Shown piece after piece: positions 1 through 9,339 of a stretch of 64,000 bases of DNA; within the stretch, counting starts at the first letter, position 1, and each line of letters opens with the position of its first letter. The position numbers were made by a program, and so were the translations under genes. The stretch is from Bacteroidales bacterium. Lineage in GTDB: Bacteria; Bacteroidota; Bacteroidia; Bacteroidales; UBA932. The DNA lies in the NCBI GenBank assembly GCA_017534745.1, contig JAFXVX010000003.1:1-64000 (forward strand). The letters run 5' to 3'. The notes under the pieces were generated by a model that saw only the letters and a list, made by a program, of their open reading frames with translations, was not told the DNA's origin and did not search any database.

Positions 1-417
1 CTTATAATTTTTCGGCGGATAGATACCATATTTTTTTGTCTGGTGCTCAATGCTCTGGCCGAGACGGTAGAACGGCTTTGTGCCAACCTTCTGCATATCA
101 AGGAGCACCACGTCGGAATTGGTGAAATCGTAGGATTTCGGTGAATTGACATTGGCATTCCAGTCGGGGAACACCTGGTTTATGTCTATGCAGTGGCCGC
201 CGTATTCCATCCCGAGCGCAGTATCGTGAGTACGTGCATAGGGGACACGGAGCGCTTCGTAGGACTCCATAACGGGATCAATCGGGCCGTTATTGCCTGC
301 ATTCATCGGTTTTATAGGCCCGACGATGGTGGCCGGATCGATTCCGACCACCGCCTGGGCTTCACAACTTCCACAAACGAGAAGAAGGATAGGTATTAGC
401 AGTTTTTTGAGCATCAT
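1..417 (-). CDS. GH39-like glycoside hydrolase lipoprotein (3' end outside window)
   Basis: Only the N-terminal 139 codons are present; the gene runs off the left edge of the window. The start is an ATG pair at 417/414 followed by a hydrophobic segment and CGSC, a likely lipoprotein signal. The mature part has a pattern I associate with GH39-type (beta/alpha)8 enzymes (beta-xylosidase and alpha-L-iduronidase relatives): KPMNAGNNGP, then RTHDT, IFPD-like VFPDW, and FYRLGQSIEH. It begins 9 bp after the LacI gene stop, so both are probably one transcript. Beside two heparinase-type lyases, an exo-acting hydrolase for a uronic-acid polymer would fit, but the substrate is inference and the catalytic acid residues are outside the window. 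Confidence 0.6.
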   Translation of the reverse strand, partial: MMLKKLLIPILLLVCGSCEAQAVVGIDPATIVGPIKPMNAGNNGPIDPVMESYEALRVPYARTHDTALGMEYGGHCIDINQVFPDWNANVNSPKSYDFTNSDVVLLDMQKVGTKPFYRLGQSIEHQTKKYGIYPPKNYK

Positions 418-426
418 GTCTGTGAA

Positions 427-1476
427 TTATTCCTTGTAGAAATCGAGGGTCTCCTTGATGACTATGTCTATGGGCATATGGTTGTGGACAAGCTCAGGGT
501 TGATCCCCTGCATAATATAGCGCACAAGGGTTGAGCAGGCCAGATAGCCCTGACGGAGGGGATGTTGGCAGAGCAGGGCTTTTATGCTCCCGTTGCGCAG
601 GAACTCCACATTTCTCATCGTGAGGTCGAAGGAAATCAACTTGATGTCGCTGCGTCCTTCCTTTTCGAGGAGTTCGGCGATGGAACTGCCCCTGGAATTA
701 AGCACAGCGATTCCGGCAAGATCACTGTGCAGATGCAGCAAATCTTTTATGGTCTGCTCATTTTCAGAAGGGATGGTGGAGGTGCAGAACGTGTCTATTA
801 TGTCGTCTCCCCTGCCTATCTCTTTAAAAAACTCCAGAAAACCGTCCCTGCGGGCCAGGGAGTTACTGGAAAAACGGGCTCCGCTTCGACGGCTTTCGAA
901 AACGGCTATTTTGCTGCCCGGCAGAGTGATAGCCGAAAGAATATGAGCCATAGCCTTTCCGCAGAAATTCTGATCCGCAGAAAAAGTCGCAAGAGGTCTG
1001 GTCTCAGGGAGATGAGAGTCCACGAAAACATATGGAATGGCTTCTTTTTCAAGTTCGGAACAAAAATCCTGCGCCTCTTCAAGGAAAGTCGGGCCGATTA
1101 TTACCGCATCCGGCCTGATCTGCAGCAGAAGATTCTGAACGGACAGACAAGAATAGACGTCGAACTGATTATAATGGAAATAATTCAGCGAAATTCCGGG
1201 ATAACTGAATTCTTCCAGGGCGCTCTCTATACCCTCATAGACTTCCGACCAATAGTCCCCGATGGTGGAAGACGGTGTCAGCACCACCAACTTGCAGGGC
1301 TTTGCCGTGGCCGCAAAGTATTCATCCCCCGCATAGCCGGTTGCAGACAGCACCTTTTCCACCGCCGCACGGCTCCTCTTCGAGACATTCCCCCTGTTGT
1401 GAAGGATCCTGTCCACGGTCCCGGGAGAGACACCGGCCTGCTCGGCAATTTCCCTGATTGTAATCCGTTTTGCCAT
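427..1476 (-). CDS. LacI-family transcriptional regulator (copy 1)
   Basis: A 349-residue protein. Residues 1-60 form a LacI helix-turn-helix (ITIREIAEQAGVSPGTVDRI, LHNRG), followed by a type-1 periplasmic-binding-like effector domain with the Bacteroidetes pattern of a sugar-responsive repressor. The frame is open further upstream to 1731, but that extension overlaps the divergent lyase gene and precedes the family start, so ATG 1476 is chosen. It has the same length as the second LacI at 19582-20631 and is plainly its paralogue (TVDRxLHNRGxVS in both). It is divergent from the heparinase-like gene at 1598 and probably cotranscribed with the GH39-like gene. Likely a local repressor of the glycan locus; the effector is unknown. 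Confidence 0.9.
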   Translation of the reverse strand: MAKRITIREIAEQAGVSPGTVDRILHNRGNVSKRSRAAVEKVLSATGYAGDEYFAATAKPCKLVVLTPSSTIGDYWSEVYEGIESALEEFSYPGISLNYFHYNQFDVYSCLSVQNLLLQIRPDAVIIGPTFLEEAQDFCSELEKEAIPYVFVDSHLPETRPLATFSADQNFCGKAMAHILSAITLPGSKIAVFESRRSGARFSSNSLARRDGFLEFFKEIGRGDDIIDTFCTSTIPSENEQTIKDLLHLHSDLAGIAVLNSRGSSIAELLEKEGRSDIKLISFDLTMRNVEFLRNGSIKALLCQHPLRQGYLACSTLVRYIMQGINPELVHNHMPIDIVIKETLDFYKE

Positions 1477-1532
1477 CAAAAAATGATTTTCACAAAGTTC
1501 GTAAAAATTTTGTAAAGTTTCAATAAAAAAAA

Positions 1533-1548
1533 TGTGTGTTTTGTGCGA
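1533..1548. promoter_or_regulatory. Operator-like TGTGTG...TGTGCGA stretch
   Basis: In the 121-bp divergent region between lacI copy 1 and the lyase gene lies TGTGTGTTTTGTGCGA. It shares the TGTGTG and TGTGCGA words with the dyads at 15413 and 20726 but is not a clean palindrome. It overlaps the lyase -33 box, so repressor binding here would block the promoter. Weak on its own. Confidence 0.35.
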
Positions 1549-1570
1549 TTTGAATAAATTGTTAAATTTG
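1540..1570 (+). promoter_or_regulatory. Bacteroidetes-type promoter of heparinase-like gene 1
   Basis: TTTG at 1540-1543, exactly 19 bp, then TAAATTTG at 1563-1570, matching the TTTG / TAnnTTTG consensus of the Bacteroidetes primary sigma factor. The ATG follows at 1598. Confidence 0.65.
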
Positions 1571-1597
1571 CAAACGATACTTAAAAGATCTGTTGTA

Positions 1598-3496
1598 ATG
1601 AAACGAAAGATTAGCATAATCCTGACAGTTTCGTTGCTGTTCGCTTCCTGCGGAACGCTGCTCGCCCTCGGTAACTCTAATGGGCTCACCGAAGACATCA
1701 GCGTGGAAGCCATTGGGAACAATCTTTCCAACCATCCCCGCCTTTATTTCAGCGAAAAAGACTTTCGTCGCCTGCGTCGGACCACTTTGGGCCATTGCGG
1801 AAACCGATATGTCCGCAATATCAGCGGGGGTATCATAAAGGCAGCGGATTCCTTGGCAATGCACGGGGATTATCCTTACCGGAAGGATGCAAGCGGCAGA
1901 CGCATTCTGGAAAACTGTTCCCGCCCCGTCTTACGAAGCTTGTCCCAGACGGCTTATGCCTATAAAATAACGGGTGAGAAAAAGTATCTGGACCGGGCAA
2001 TCAGCCTGCTGGAAACCGTCTGCGCATATCCGGACTGGAATCCACGACACTATCTGGATGTGGCGGAACTTGCCCTCGGTGTTGCATTGGCTTACGATTG
2101 GCTCTACTGGGAGATTCCCTCAGGGCTGAGGGACAGGATTGCGGACAAACTGATTCACGAGGCCCTGGAGACTTCTCTCGAGTCCAGGTTTACCAAATGG
2201 TGCTATGAGGTGAACAATCGCAACCAGGTCTGCAATGCGGGCCTTGCCATAGCTGCGCTTGCGGTCTGGGAAAAAGCGCCGACGCTCTGCAGGGATGTGC
2301 TGGAATCTTCCATTGACAGAAACCGACTGGCCATGGAGTCCTTGTATGCACCCGACGGAATCTATGCCGAGGGAGCCGTCTATTGGAGTTACGGGACCAC
2401 CTTTGAGATCGGCTTGCTGGACGCCCTGGAGAGCGTACTGGGGACGGACTATGGACTCTCGGAGGCCCCCGGTTTTGACCGTACTCCCTATTTTGAAATG
2501 AACATGTTCAGCTGTACCGGGAGAGAAGAGGACTATTTCAACTATGCCGATTCTGAAGATGCCCTGACACTGCCCGGTTGCATCTGGTATTTTGTCCGTC
2601 GTTCCGGCGACAGTGGCTTTTTATGGCCGGCCAGGGAGACATATGAACAGCCTTCACTGCTTTATGACGACAGGCTGGCATTCATCACGCTTTACGAAGC
2701 AGTGCACGCGCAGATTAAAAAGATTGCGGAACCTGATGCGGCACCCTTCTTTGGAGACGGATCCACTCCGCTGGCAGTGCTCCGGACAGGATGGGACAAA
2801 AATGACTTGTATTTGGCCGTCAAAGGAGGCAGTGCTTCTTCCAGCCATGCGCACATGGATGCCGGCTCGTTTGTATTTGATGCATACGGAACACGTTGGG
2901 CATGTGATCCCCCGCGCCCCTCTTATGCAGCTACCGAGAAGTGGTGGAAGGACAACGGGAAGAAGCGCCACGAGGTTATTTGGGACTTCTTCTCTTATCG
3001 GAACACCTCACACAACACGTTGACAGTAAACGGGAAAAAACACAGTATTAGTGGCAAGGCACACCTGGTGAAGTGTATTGATTCTCTCGACTATCAGGGC
3101 GCAAGCATAGATATGGGAGAAATCTTTGCAGAAGATCTTTCAAATGCAGAAAGAACCGTGGCAATCGTTAATGGCAGCAGACTCGAAGTAGTCGATGTGC
3201 TGGAAACGGGTGCTGCTCCAGCACAAATTCGATGGACCTGGGTCACACCGGCAGCAGTCATTTTGTGTCCGGACGGCATTATCCTATCCAAGGACGGGGT
3301 CGAAATGAAACTCTCATCCAATACCAGCATACCTCTCCACTGGAGAGTTTGGCCTATGAACAAAGACACTATAGGACCCGATCCGGAAGATTTTCTTCCT
3401 TGCTCGGAGGGCTTGAGCATCGTAGGATTTGAATGCGATATCCCCGCCACGACAAAGATTACGTTGAAGACAGTATGTGAGAAATTACATCTTTAA
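1598..3496 (+). CDS. Heparinase II/III-family polysaccharide lyase lipoprotein (copy 1)
   Basis: 632 residues from ATG 1598; the open frame before it lacks a signal peptide. The N-terminus is a lipoprotein-type signal ending LLFASC (Cys18). An alpha-helical toroid domain follows (DWNPRHYLDVAELAL, NNRNQVCNAGLA near residue 205, AEGAVYWSYGTTFE near 255-265). The C-terminal beta-sandwich domain starts with HAHMDAGSFVFDAYG near 415 and SHNTLTVNGKKH. The Asn, Tyr and His positions fit catalysis by beta-elimination of uronate-containing glycans in this fold (Pfam Hepar_II_III). The exact PL family and substrate cannot be read from sequence by eye. About 40% alike the copy at 15492. It is divergent from lacI copy 1 and convergent with the SusCD operon. 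Confidence 0.85.
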   Translation: MKRKISIILTVSLLFASCGTLLALGNSNGLTEDISVEAIGNNLSNHPRLYFSEKDFRRLRRTTLGHCGNRYVRNISGGIIKAADSLAMHGDYPYRKDASGRRILENCSRPVLRSLSQTAYAYKITGEKKYLDRAISLLETVCAYPDWNPRHYLDVAELALGVALAYDWLYWEIPSGLRDRIADKLIHEALETSLESRFTKWCYEVNNRNQVCNAGLAIAALAVWEKAPTLCRDVLESSIDRNRLAMESLYAPDGIYAEGAVYWSYGTTFEIGLLDALESVLGTDYGLSEAPGFDRTPYFEMNMFSCTGREEDYFNYADSEDALTLPGCIWYFVRRSGDSGFLWPARETYEQPSLLYDDRLAFITLYEAVHAQIKKIAEPDAAPFFGDGSTPLAVLRTGWDKNDLYLAVKGGSASSSHAHMDAGSFVFDAYGTRWACDPPRPSYAATEKWWKDNGKKRHEVIWDFFSYRNTSHNTLTVNGKKHSISGKAHLVKCIDSLDYQGASIDMGEIFAEDLSNAERTVAIVNGSRLEVVDVLETGAAPAQIRWTWVTPAAVILCPDGIILSKDGVEMKLSSNTSIPLHWRVWPMNKDTIGPDPEDFLPCSEGLSIVGFECDIPATTKITLKTVCEKLHL

Positions 3497-3518
3497 CATC
3501 TGAATGAACCGGATAAAA

Positions 3519-3549
3519 AAAAGGGTTGAGATTTCTCTTCAACCCTTTT
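3519..3549. terminator. Bidirectional rho-independent terminator
   Basis: An 11-bp perfect stem AAAAGGGTTGA (3519-3529) and TCAACCCTTTT (3539-3549) with a 9-nt loop, A-run on one side and T-run on the other, between convergent gene ends (3496 on plus, 3568 on minus). Confidence 0.8.
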
Positions 3550-3567
3550 CCGATTTACAAAACATTA

Positions 3568-6500
3568 TTACTGTTGATAGGCGCCGGGCATCCAGACGCC
3601 GCTGCCGGGACGGGAGGTGCCGAGCTGGTCCTTATTTATGCACTCGATCTCCTGGAGCCAGGCCTTGAAGTCGGCGTTGGCAGAGTTAATCGCCGTTGTG
3701 AAGTCGGATGCGGTAATCTGGTGGGCGTTGGCGCCGGTGACGGTGCCGTTCCATTTCCAGACCAGATCGGTAGCGTCCCAGGCGATGGCGCCGAAGTCGC
3801 CCTTTGAGTGCCCCTCGTCATAGGTGCCGGCAATGGAGCCGACCTCCATATCCGCCGTGCCGTACTTGGTGCAGTTGAGGTTGACCGTATGGGCATCGCC
3901 GGAGACAAGGCCGAAGGAGTAATGGGCATCCTCGCCTATGATAATGTTGTTGATGAGATAGTTATTATTATTTGCGAGAGTCGCCAGTTTCACCAGAGGA
4001 GTCGGAGTGCCGTCAACGGTCTTGGAACTCGAATAGCGGGCCGAGCCGATGAGGGTGCAGTTGCTGATTATAAGCCCCGTGGCGAGATTGTCGGCATAGA
4101 TCCAGGATGCATTGCCTCCTGCGGAAGCCGCATAGGTGTCATCCGCAATGGTGCAGTTGTTCATACACAGGAAACCGATATCCTGGGCAAAAATGGTCGT
4201 GCCGTCCTGGTAGCCTATCCAGTTGCCCGAGAATGAGCATCCGTTCAGGAATATACCGCTTTCAGCCGGGGTTTTACAGGCGGAAATTGCTCCGCCGCGG
4301 ACTGCGCGGTTGTTCTCGAAGCGGCAGTTGTTGAAATAGGCCATTTGGTCGGAGTACATTGTAACGGCTCCGCCGTAGGCGCTGACTACATCATTGTTTG
4401 TGGCCATTGTGTAATTGTCCACGAAAGTACAGTTGTCGAAGTAACTGGATGTGCCGTCGTGTCCGAGTCGGACCGCTCCGCCGTGCCGTCCATAGTTTGC
4501 CCCGGTGCCGTTATACGTGTTGTAATTGCCTTCGAAACGGGTGTTGCTCACCTTCATAAATCCGGTGTGGTTCCCGGCGCTGCCGGAGGATTGATAACTC
4601 AAGGCCGAAGCGCCGCCGGACGCTCCGTAGTTTTCCTTGAAGAGGCAGTCATCGATTATGACTTCCACGTCGCTCTGACTGCCTCCAGAGATGGAAATCG
4701 CACCACCAAAGGCTTCGTTATCGTTAGTCCTGTCCGTGTGATTACCCTCGAAGGTAGTCCCTGTGATGGTGATGCTGCCTCCCGTGTTTTCCGTGCGGAT
4801 TGCTCCTGCATATGTTCCATCCTTATCGACATAGTTGCCCTTGAAAACGGCATCCTTGATAATAAGATGGGAAGTTTCCGTGACAAGGATGGCTCCGCCG
4901 ACACCGCCTTTTATGACGTGGTTGTTTTCGTACAGTCCCCCCTGAATCTCCAATGTGGCATTATCGGCCACATTCAATGCGCCACCCCAAGATGCTACGT
5001 TCCCTGTAACGGTGCAGTCAAGTAGTTTGGCATAGGCGGAGTTAAATACACGCAGAGCCGCTCCCCTTCTGCGGTCCTTTATTGAGCCATCGGTATTCAG
5101 ATTCGCTATCGAATTGTTCTTCAGCGTGCAGGAAGTCAGGGTAAGGCTTCCGGCGGTGACTACTATGGCTCCGCCTCCTTTGTCGGAGGTGGTTGCCGTG
5201 TTTCCTTCAAAAATGCAGTTTTCAGCTGAGCATTCAGCATAGCGGTCATCAACGTATAGGGCACTTCCCGGGGCTGTCCCCTCATTGTCGTGGAAGTGGC
5301 AGTTCTTGATCGTTGACTCTCCGTTTGCCGTCAGCGAGGCCGAGTAGGAGCCCCAGTTGTTGAAGAATTCGCAGTCTTCAAGGTAGAGGGTCGTACCATC
5401 ATTGGCGTAGAAACAGCCGCCGACGGATCCGGAGCCGTTTTCCTTTTTGTTCAAACAGTCGGAGAACACGCAGCCAGTGAAACTTGCTATGGCATCGTCC
5501 GACATCAGAATTGGAGACCTCCTTGACTCAAAGGAGCGGCCCTTCTCGAAGGTGATGTTGGAGAAAGAGACATTCGCATTGGCGCCAAGATCGAGGAGAC
5601 GGTGGGCCTCGCCGCCAGTGATGATTGTCGTGTTATTTCCACCGGAGCGTGCAGCTCCTTCGATATTGACTACGACCTCACCTGCCGCATCAGGGAATGC
5701 GAGCAGGAGAGAGTCCTGGAAGTTCCAGGTGCCGGGGCCCATATGGATGGTGGCTCCATTGAGGGCTTCGGCGAGCGCCGCGACCTTGTCCGGATCCTCG
5801 GGCATTGAGATCAGAGCCTTGAGGGCATCGAGGTCCATTGCATTGTCGGGGTTGATGCCGGTCTTGTTGCCCGCGCCCTCGAGGGTGGCGAAGTATTCGC
5901 CGGTGGCCTCGAACTCGCCGAAGGAATGGATGCAGGAGGCTTCGGTCTCGAGCGGCTTGTCGAGGAAGAAGGTCCCCAAGAGGCCTATAGCGTCGTAATA
6001 CTTCAGGAGAAGGCCGCCGGAGTGGGTGACGCCGGCGATGACGCTGATATAGACATCGCCTGCAGGCAATCCGGAATCGGAGGAAACCTCGACTTTATTC
6101 GATACTCCCTCTCCAGGGATGATGACGGGGTCATCGGCGCGGAGATCGACGCTTATAGGACCGGAGAGAGGCTCTCCGGCAACGCTCTCAATCTCTATGC
6201 GCTTGTAGCCGGCCGGGACAGTGATTTTAAGGAAAGAGTTGGCGTTGGTGAAAGTGAAGGCCTTTTCGATTCCCTTGGCCACAGCTATGTGGCCTGAGCC
6301 GAAGACGCCGTCCTGAACCGCAGGGATGGTTATACTGAACTGTCCTGCGTCCACTAGCGACGAAGTCACGGAAGCCGGATAGACCGCGTAGTAGTCCTCG
6401 CCGATGGGCACTGCGGCCTCGTAAGTCGCGTGGGAGGTGCCTTCGCCGGTCTTGATGTCGGCCGTGACGCTTTCGCCGCCATTGCCGTGGAAGACCTTGA

Positions 6501-6681
6501 TCTGGTCGTTGGCGGACCAGACGGTGTGACCGTCGAGAAGTTCGGTCTTGGTCTGGGCTGCCGTCGCGGTGAACGTCACCTTACCGGCTCCGTCCACGCT
6601 TTCGGGAGCGTCAATCTCCTTGTTGCAGGAAAGTGCAAGAGTGGCAGCCGCTGCTGCTATGATGTATATATACTTTTTCAT
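3568..6681 (-). CDS. Surface lipoprotein: fimbrillin-like domain plus parallel beta-helix with PMP-type repeats
   Basis: 1037 residues. The lipoprotein signal ends at Cys19 (LALSC). Residues about 30-265 resemble the fimbrillin-like domain of the proteins at 7923 and 44469 (VTFTA start, W-xxN-DQIKVF, YYAVYP). From about 300 to the end there is a right-handed parallel beta-helix with repeated GGAI/GGAV/GGAL and FxGN motifs as in chlamydial-type polymorphic membrane protein repeats; I count about eight GGA-type turns. It is the last gene of the SusCD operon, 16 bp after the FN3 gene. A parallel beta-helix here could be a polysaccharide lyase or a binding stalk or adhesin; I see no recognisable lyase catalytic motif, so enzymatic function is not claimed. 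Confidence 0.75.
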   Translation of the reverse strand: MKKYIYIIAAAAATLALSCNKEIDAPESVDGAGKVTFTATAAQTKTELLDGHTVWSANDQIKVFHGNGGESVTADIKTGEGTSHATYEAAVPIGEDYYAVYPASVTSSLVDAGQFSITIPAVQDGVFGSGHIAVAKGIEKAFTFTNANSFLKITVPAGYKRIEIESVAGEPLSGPISVDLRADDPVIIPGEGVSNKVEVSSDSGLPAGDVYISVIAGVTHSGGLLLKYYDAIGLLGTFFLDKPLETEASCIHSFGEFEATGEYFATLEGAGNKTGINPDNAMDLDALKALISMPEDPDKVAALAEALNGATIHMGPGTWNFQDSLLLAFPDAAGEVVVNIEGAARSGGNNTTIITGGEAHRLLDLGANANVSFSNITFEKGRSFESRRSPILMSDDAIASFTGCVFSDCLNKKENGSGSVGGCFYANDGTTLYLEDCEFFNNWGSYSASLTANGESTIKNCHFHDNEGTAPGSALYVDDRYAECSAENCIFEGNTATTSDKGGGAIVVTAGSLTLTSCTLKNNSIANLNTDGSIKDRRRGAALRVFNSAYAKLLDCTVTGNVASWGGALNVADNATLEIQGGLYENNHVIKGGVGGAILVTETSHLIIKDAVFKGNYVDKDGTYAGAIRTENTGGSITITGTTFEGNHTDRTNDNEAFGGAISISGGSQSDVEVIIDDCLFKENYGASGGASALSYQSSGSAGNHTGFMKVSNTRFEGNYNTYNGTGANYGRHGGAVRLGHDGTSSYFDNCTFVDNYTMATNNDVVSAYGGAVTMYSDQMAYFNNCRFENNRAVRGGAISACKTPAESGIFLNGCSFSGNWIGYQDGTTIFAQDIGFLCMNNCTIADDTYAASAGGNASWIYADNLATGLIISNCTLIGSARYSSSKTVDGTPTPLVKLATLANNNNYLINNIIIGEDAHYSFGLVSGDAHTVNLNCTKYGTADMEVGSIAGTYDEGHSKGDFGAIAWDATDLVWKWNGTVTGANAHQITASDFTTAINSANADFKAWLQEIECINKDQLGTSRPGSGVWMPGAYQQ

Positions 6682-6697
6682 ACTTCAGTCCTCCTGT

Positions 6698-7918
6698 TTA
6701 GAAAATGGGCTTCTCTTCGAAATCGGAAAGGTCGCCATCCTTGTCGTCATCGCTGGGACCGCGCTTGGTCGTGACGGAGATGGATGAAGGATTGCCGTTG
6801 GCGTAGGTGATCCTTTCGGCATCGGCCGGTTCGGCGTAGACCTTGACGGTGTAGGCCGTCTCGGGGGTCAGGCCTTCAAACTTTCTGGATGTACCAGTTA
6901 CGGGAGTATAAGCGCCGTCGTTGAGCGAGCACATATAGCGCGCCGCGTGAGGTACAGCATCCCATGCGATGGTGAATTCAATACCCATGACGCTCGTGGT
7001 CCTCAGGGTCGGAGCGCCGAGGATAATCAGGTCGGAGGTCGTGACCTCGATGCTGGCCCACTCACTGGCTTCGTAGTTGTCCGCCTGGGCATCCGAAGGG
7101 GCGGCCTGGACCTCGACCGTGTGGGTCGTGCTGGCAGTCAGGGAGGTGATCACCGCCTGAGGCTCGGTCGTTGACTGGAGAGCGCCGCCGTCGAGCTTGT
7201 AGTTGTACTTGCCGGCGTAGTTGACGGCAGGCCAGGTCACGGTGAAGCCGTTGGGATTGACGTCGGAGGAGGAAAGCATCGGAGCGTCAAGCTTCGTGAC
7301 ACCGGTCGTGGTAACCTTGATTTCAGCCCAGTCGCTCTCGATGAACAGGTTGAGCTGGTCCTCCGAAGGGGCGGACTTGACCCTCACCGTGTATTCGGTC
7401 GAATGAGACAATCCGCTGGCCGTGAAGCAGGGCACGCCCGTCTCCACCTCGGCGGCGTCGTTTAGCTTGCAGACATATTTGCCCGCATTCCTGACTTCGT
7501 CCCAGACGATGGTGAATTCTCCGGAAGAGCGGTCTGCTACGGAAAGGACGGGCTTCGCGAGCACTACCTTGCCTGCCGTCTTGAAGACAAGAGGTTCGCT
7601 GAAGTCGGAATCGGCCCATTCATCGCTGTCCTTCGGGGCGACAGCCTTGATCTTGAGTGAATATTCCGTACCGGATGAAAGGTCGTGGAATGTGAAACTT
7701 ACGCCCTTGACGGAGACCGGAGCGCCGTCGTCGAGGACGAGCTCATAAGAGTCGGCGCGGCTGACGCTCTCCCAGAGGAAGGTGGCGTTGTCTATCCCGG
7801 TCTTGACAAGAACGGGCTCGGGTGTCGCGAGTTTTACCGGCTCCTTGGCTTTTTCGCAGGCCGTGACGGCAGCAAAGGCCGCCAGCGCAAAAAGTGAAGC
7901 AATACAAATGCGGTTCAT
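6698..7918 (-). CDS. Lipoprotein with four fibronectin type III domains
   Basis: 406 residues. The signal ends at Cys21 (AVTAC). Four successive units of about 90 residues each carry the FN3 signature: W near the start (FLWESV, IVWDEV, VTWPAV, IAWDAV), then YELV/YVCK/YNYK/YMCS, then LSSGTEYSLKIKA, LSHSTEYTVRVKS, LTASTTHTVEVQA and LTPETAYTVKVYA. A short acidic linker rich in Asp follows the last repeat. In SusCD operons such proteins act as surface glycan-binding proteins (SGBP) or spacers; no catalytic domain is visible. It lies 4 bp after the fimbrillin-like gene's stop and is translated as part of the susC operon. A glycan-binding role is inference from position. Confidence 0.75.
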   Translation of the reverse strand: MNRICIASLFALAAFAAVTACEKAKEPVKLATPEPVLVKTGIDNATFLWESVSRADSYELVLDDGAPVSVKGVSFTFHDLSSGTEYSLKIKAVAPKDSDEWADSDFSEPLVFKTAGKVVLAKPVLSVADRSSGEFTIVWDEVRNAGKYVCKLNDAAEVETGVPCFTASGLSHSTEYTVRVKSAPSEDQLNLFIESDWAEIKVTTTGVTKLDAPMLSSSDVNPNGFTVTWPAVNYAGKYNYKLDGGALQSTTEPQAVITSLTASTTHTVEVQAAPSDAQADNYEASEWASIEVTTSDLIILGAPTLRTTSVMGIEFTIAWDAVPHAARYMCSLNDGAYTPVTGTSRKFEGLTPETAYTVKVYAEPADAERITYANGNPSSISVTTKRGPSDDDKDGDLSDFEEKPIF

Positions 7919-7922
7919 ATCA

Positions 7923-8729
7923 TTAGTCGTTATCGTCGGTTAATTCAATTTCATCATAGTCGAAGCCCACCGGGGTGAAGAGGCCGGCCTCTATAACGAG
8001 CATCTCTTCCAGGACCTGCTCCTTGACGGTACCGTCTTCGGCCGTGAAGGTCAGGCGGAGACCTTCATATTCTCCCGGAGGGAGTATGAAGTAGAAGGGA
8101 GTCTCCCTGAAAGTTGAAAGCTCCGTGCCCTTGACATCCATAAGTACGATGTCCGAGCCGTTAATCATTGCAAAGAGCCCGTCGGAGAGGCTGCAGAGGT
8201 ACTCTCCCGAGACCGGACGGCCCGCGTCGAGCAGGATGGAGCTCAGCTTGCCTGTGCCGGTGAGGTTGAGCTGGAAGATGCCGCAGATGGGGCTGAGGGT
8301 CATCGATGAAAGGTCACCGCCACGGCCCCACATAGGGAGTGCGCCGAGGGTCTGGGAAGGCATCGTGTGGGTGACCTTCGTGTCGAGAAGGCCCCTGTAG
8401 GTGATGCCGTTGCACCTTGCGGTGGATGGGTAGCAGGCCACATAGAGGTTGCCTTCGGGCTTGACTCCCTCGAACGAGGCCGAGGAATAGCCGGCCCCCG
8501 AACGCAGGGTGAAGACCGAAGGGGTGTCCTCCAGGTCGCTGACAATGGCGATGGCGTCGCCCTTGCTCCAGGCGGTGAGGGTGTTGGTCCCTATCTGGGA
8601 TCTGGTTTCAAAAGGCCGGATGGAGACAAAGGCGATATCCTTCTCCGGCGATGGAGCCGCGCTCTCCTTATTGCAGGAAAGCAGCGGTACAAGGACAAGC
8701 AGAAGCGGTAAAAATCTTTTCATCTTCAT
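7923..8729 (-). CDS. Fimbrillin-like surface lipoprotein
   Basis: 268 residues with a signal ending at Cys19 (PLLSC). The mature protein shows the fimbrillin-like layout also seen at the N-termini of the proteins at 3568 and 44469: ETRSQI early, TAWSKGDAIAI, a YVACYPS strand, then ICGIFQLNLTG and SGEYLC. Here this domain is the whole protein rather than an N-terminal module. It sits between PKD and FN3 genes in the susC operon with gaps under 10 bp. Most likely a surface-exposed binding or scaffold protein; assembly into real fimbriae is not supported by any neighbouring gene. A second ATG at 8723 is an alternative start. Confidence 0.65.
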   Translation of the reverse strand: MKMKRFLPLLLVLVPLLSCNKESAAPSPEKDIAFVSIRPFETRSQIGTNTLTAWSKGDAIAIVSDLEDTPSVFTLRSGAGYSSASFEGVKPEGNLYVACYPSTARCNGITYRGLLDTKVTHTMPSQTLGALPMWGRGGDLSSMTLSPICGIFQLNLTGTGKLSSILLDAGRPVSGEYLCSLSDGLFAMINGSDIVLMDVKGTELSTFRETPFYFILPPGEYEGLRLTFTAEDGTVKEQVLEEMLVIEAGLFTPVGFDYDEIELTDDND

Positions 8730-8735
8730 ATCCGG

Positions 8736-9332
8736 TTATTCTATAATGTCAATTGTCTTGGTGACAGTGCCGGTCAGGCCGTAGGCGTCCGTGACGGTGA
8801 GGGTGACCTCAACTCCGAGGGCGGGGGCGTCGAAAACGACAAGCGGCGAGTCGAAGTTGTACTCGACTCCACCGATATTCCACAGCCATCCGACTATGCC
8901 GCCGATGTTGTCGACGGACTTGTCTACAAAGACGACCTCGTCGCCGACTTTGGCGGTCGCGGGACAGTCGAAATCGGCCCAGGGAATGTCGTTTTCGTCG
9001 ATTACGAGCACCTTGTGGGAATATTTGTCCTCTCCGGCGCCCTGCTCGGCGTAGGCCGTGAGGGTTATGGTGTAGAGGCCGGGCTCGTCGAAGGAAAGGC
9101 CTTCGAGCTCGAGACCGTAGGATTTCTGCGTGGCGCCGACGACGCCGTACTCCCACCTGCAGAAGGCGAGAATGTCGTTTTCGACGATGGAAGTGTTCTC
9201 GATCAGCAGCTCCTCACCCACGTGATAGACGTCTTTATTGGTAGTGAATCCGGCAATAACTTTGACTGCCGGCTCCTTGTTGCAGGCGATGGCCGCAACA
9301 AGCGTCAATGTTATAATAATCAGTTTCCTCAT
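8736..9332 (-). CDS. Lipoprotein with two PKD-like domains
   Basis: 198 residues. The signal ends at Cys17 (AAIAC). Two Ig-like PKD-type units follow: first VYHVGEELLIENTS, WEYGV and GLYTITLTAYAE; second AKVGDEVVFVDKS, WLWNIGG and GVEVTLTVTDAYG. PKD domains are non-catalytic beta-sandwiches that bind or space polysaccharide-active domains. Placed 7 bp from the EEP gene and 6 bp from the fimbrillin-like gene, in the position where SGBP genes sit in polysaccharide utilisation loci. Likely exposed on the outer leaflet with SusD. Ligand unknown. Confidence 0.75.
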   Translation of the reverse strand: MRKLIIITLTLVAAIACNKEPAVKVIAGFTTNKDVYHVGEELLIENTSIVENDILAFCRWEYGVVGATQKSYGLELEGLSFDEPGLYTITLTAYAEQGAGEDKYSHKVLVIDENDIPWADFDCPATAKVGDEVVFVDKSVDNIGGIVGWLWNIGGVEYNFDSPLVVFDAPALGVEVTLTVTDAYGLTGTVTKTIDIIE

Positions 9333-9339
9333 AGCGCAA

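Noticed and set aside
562..1515. 317-codon plus-strand frame opposite lacI copy 1
   Set aside because: Overlaps a clear LacI HTH gene over its whole length; no recognisable protein.
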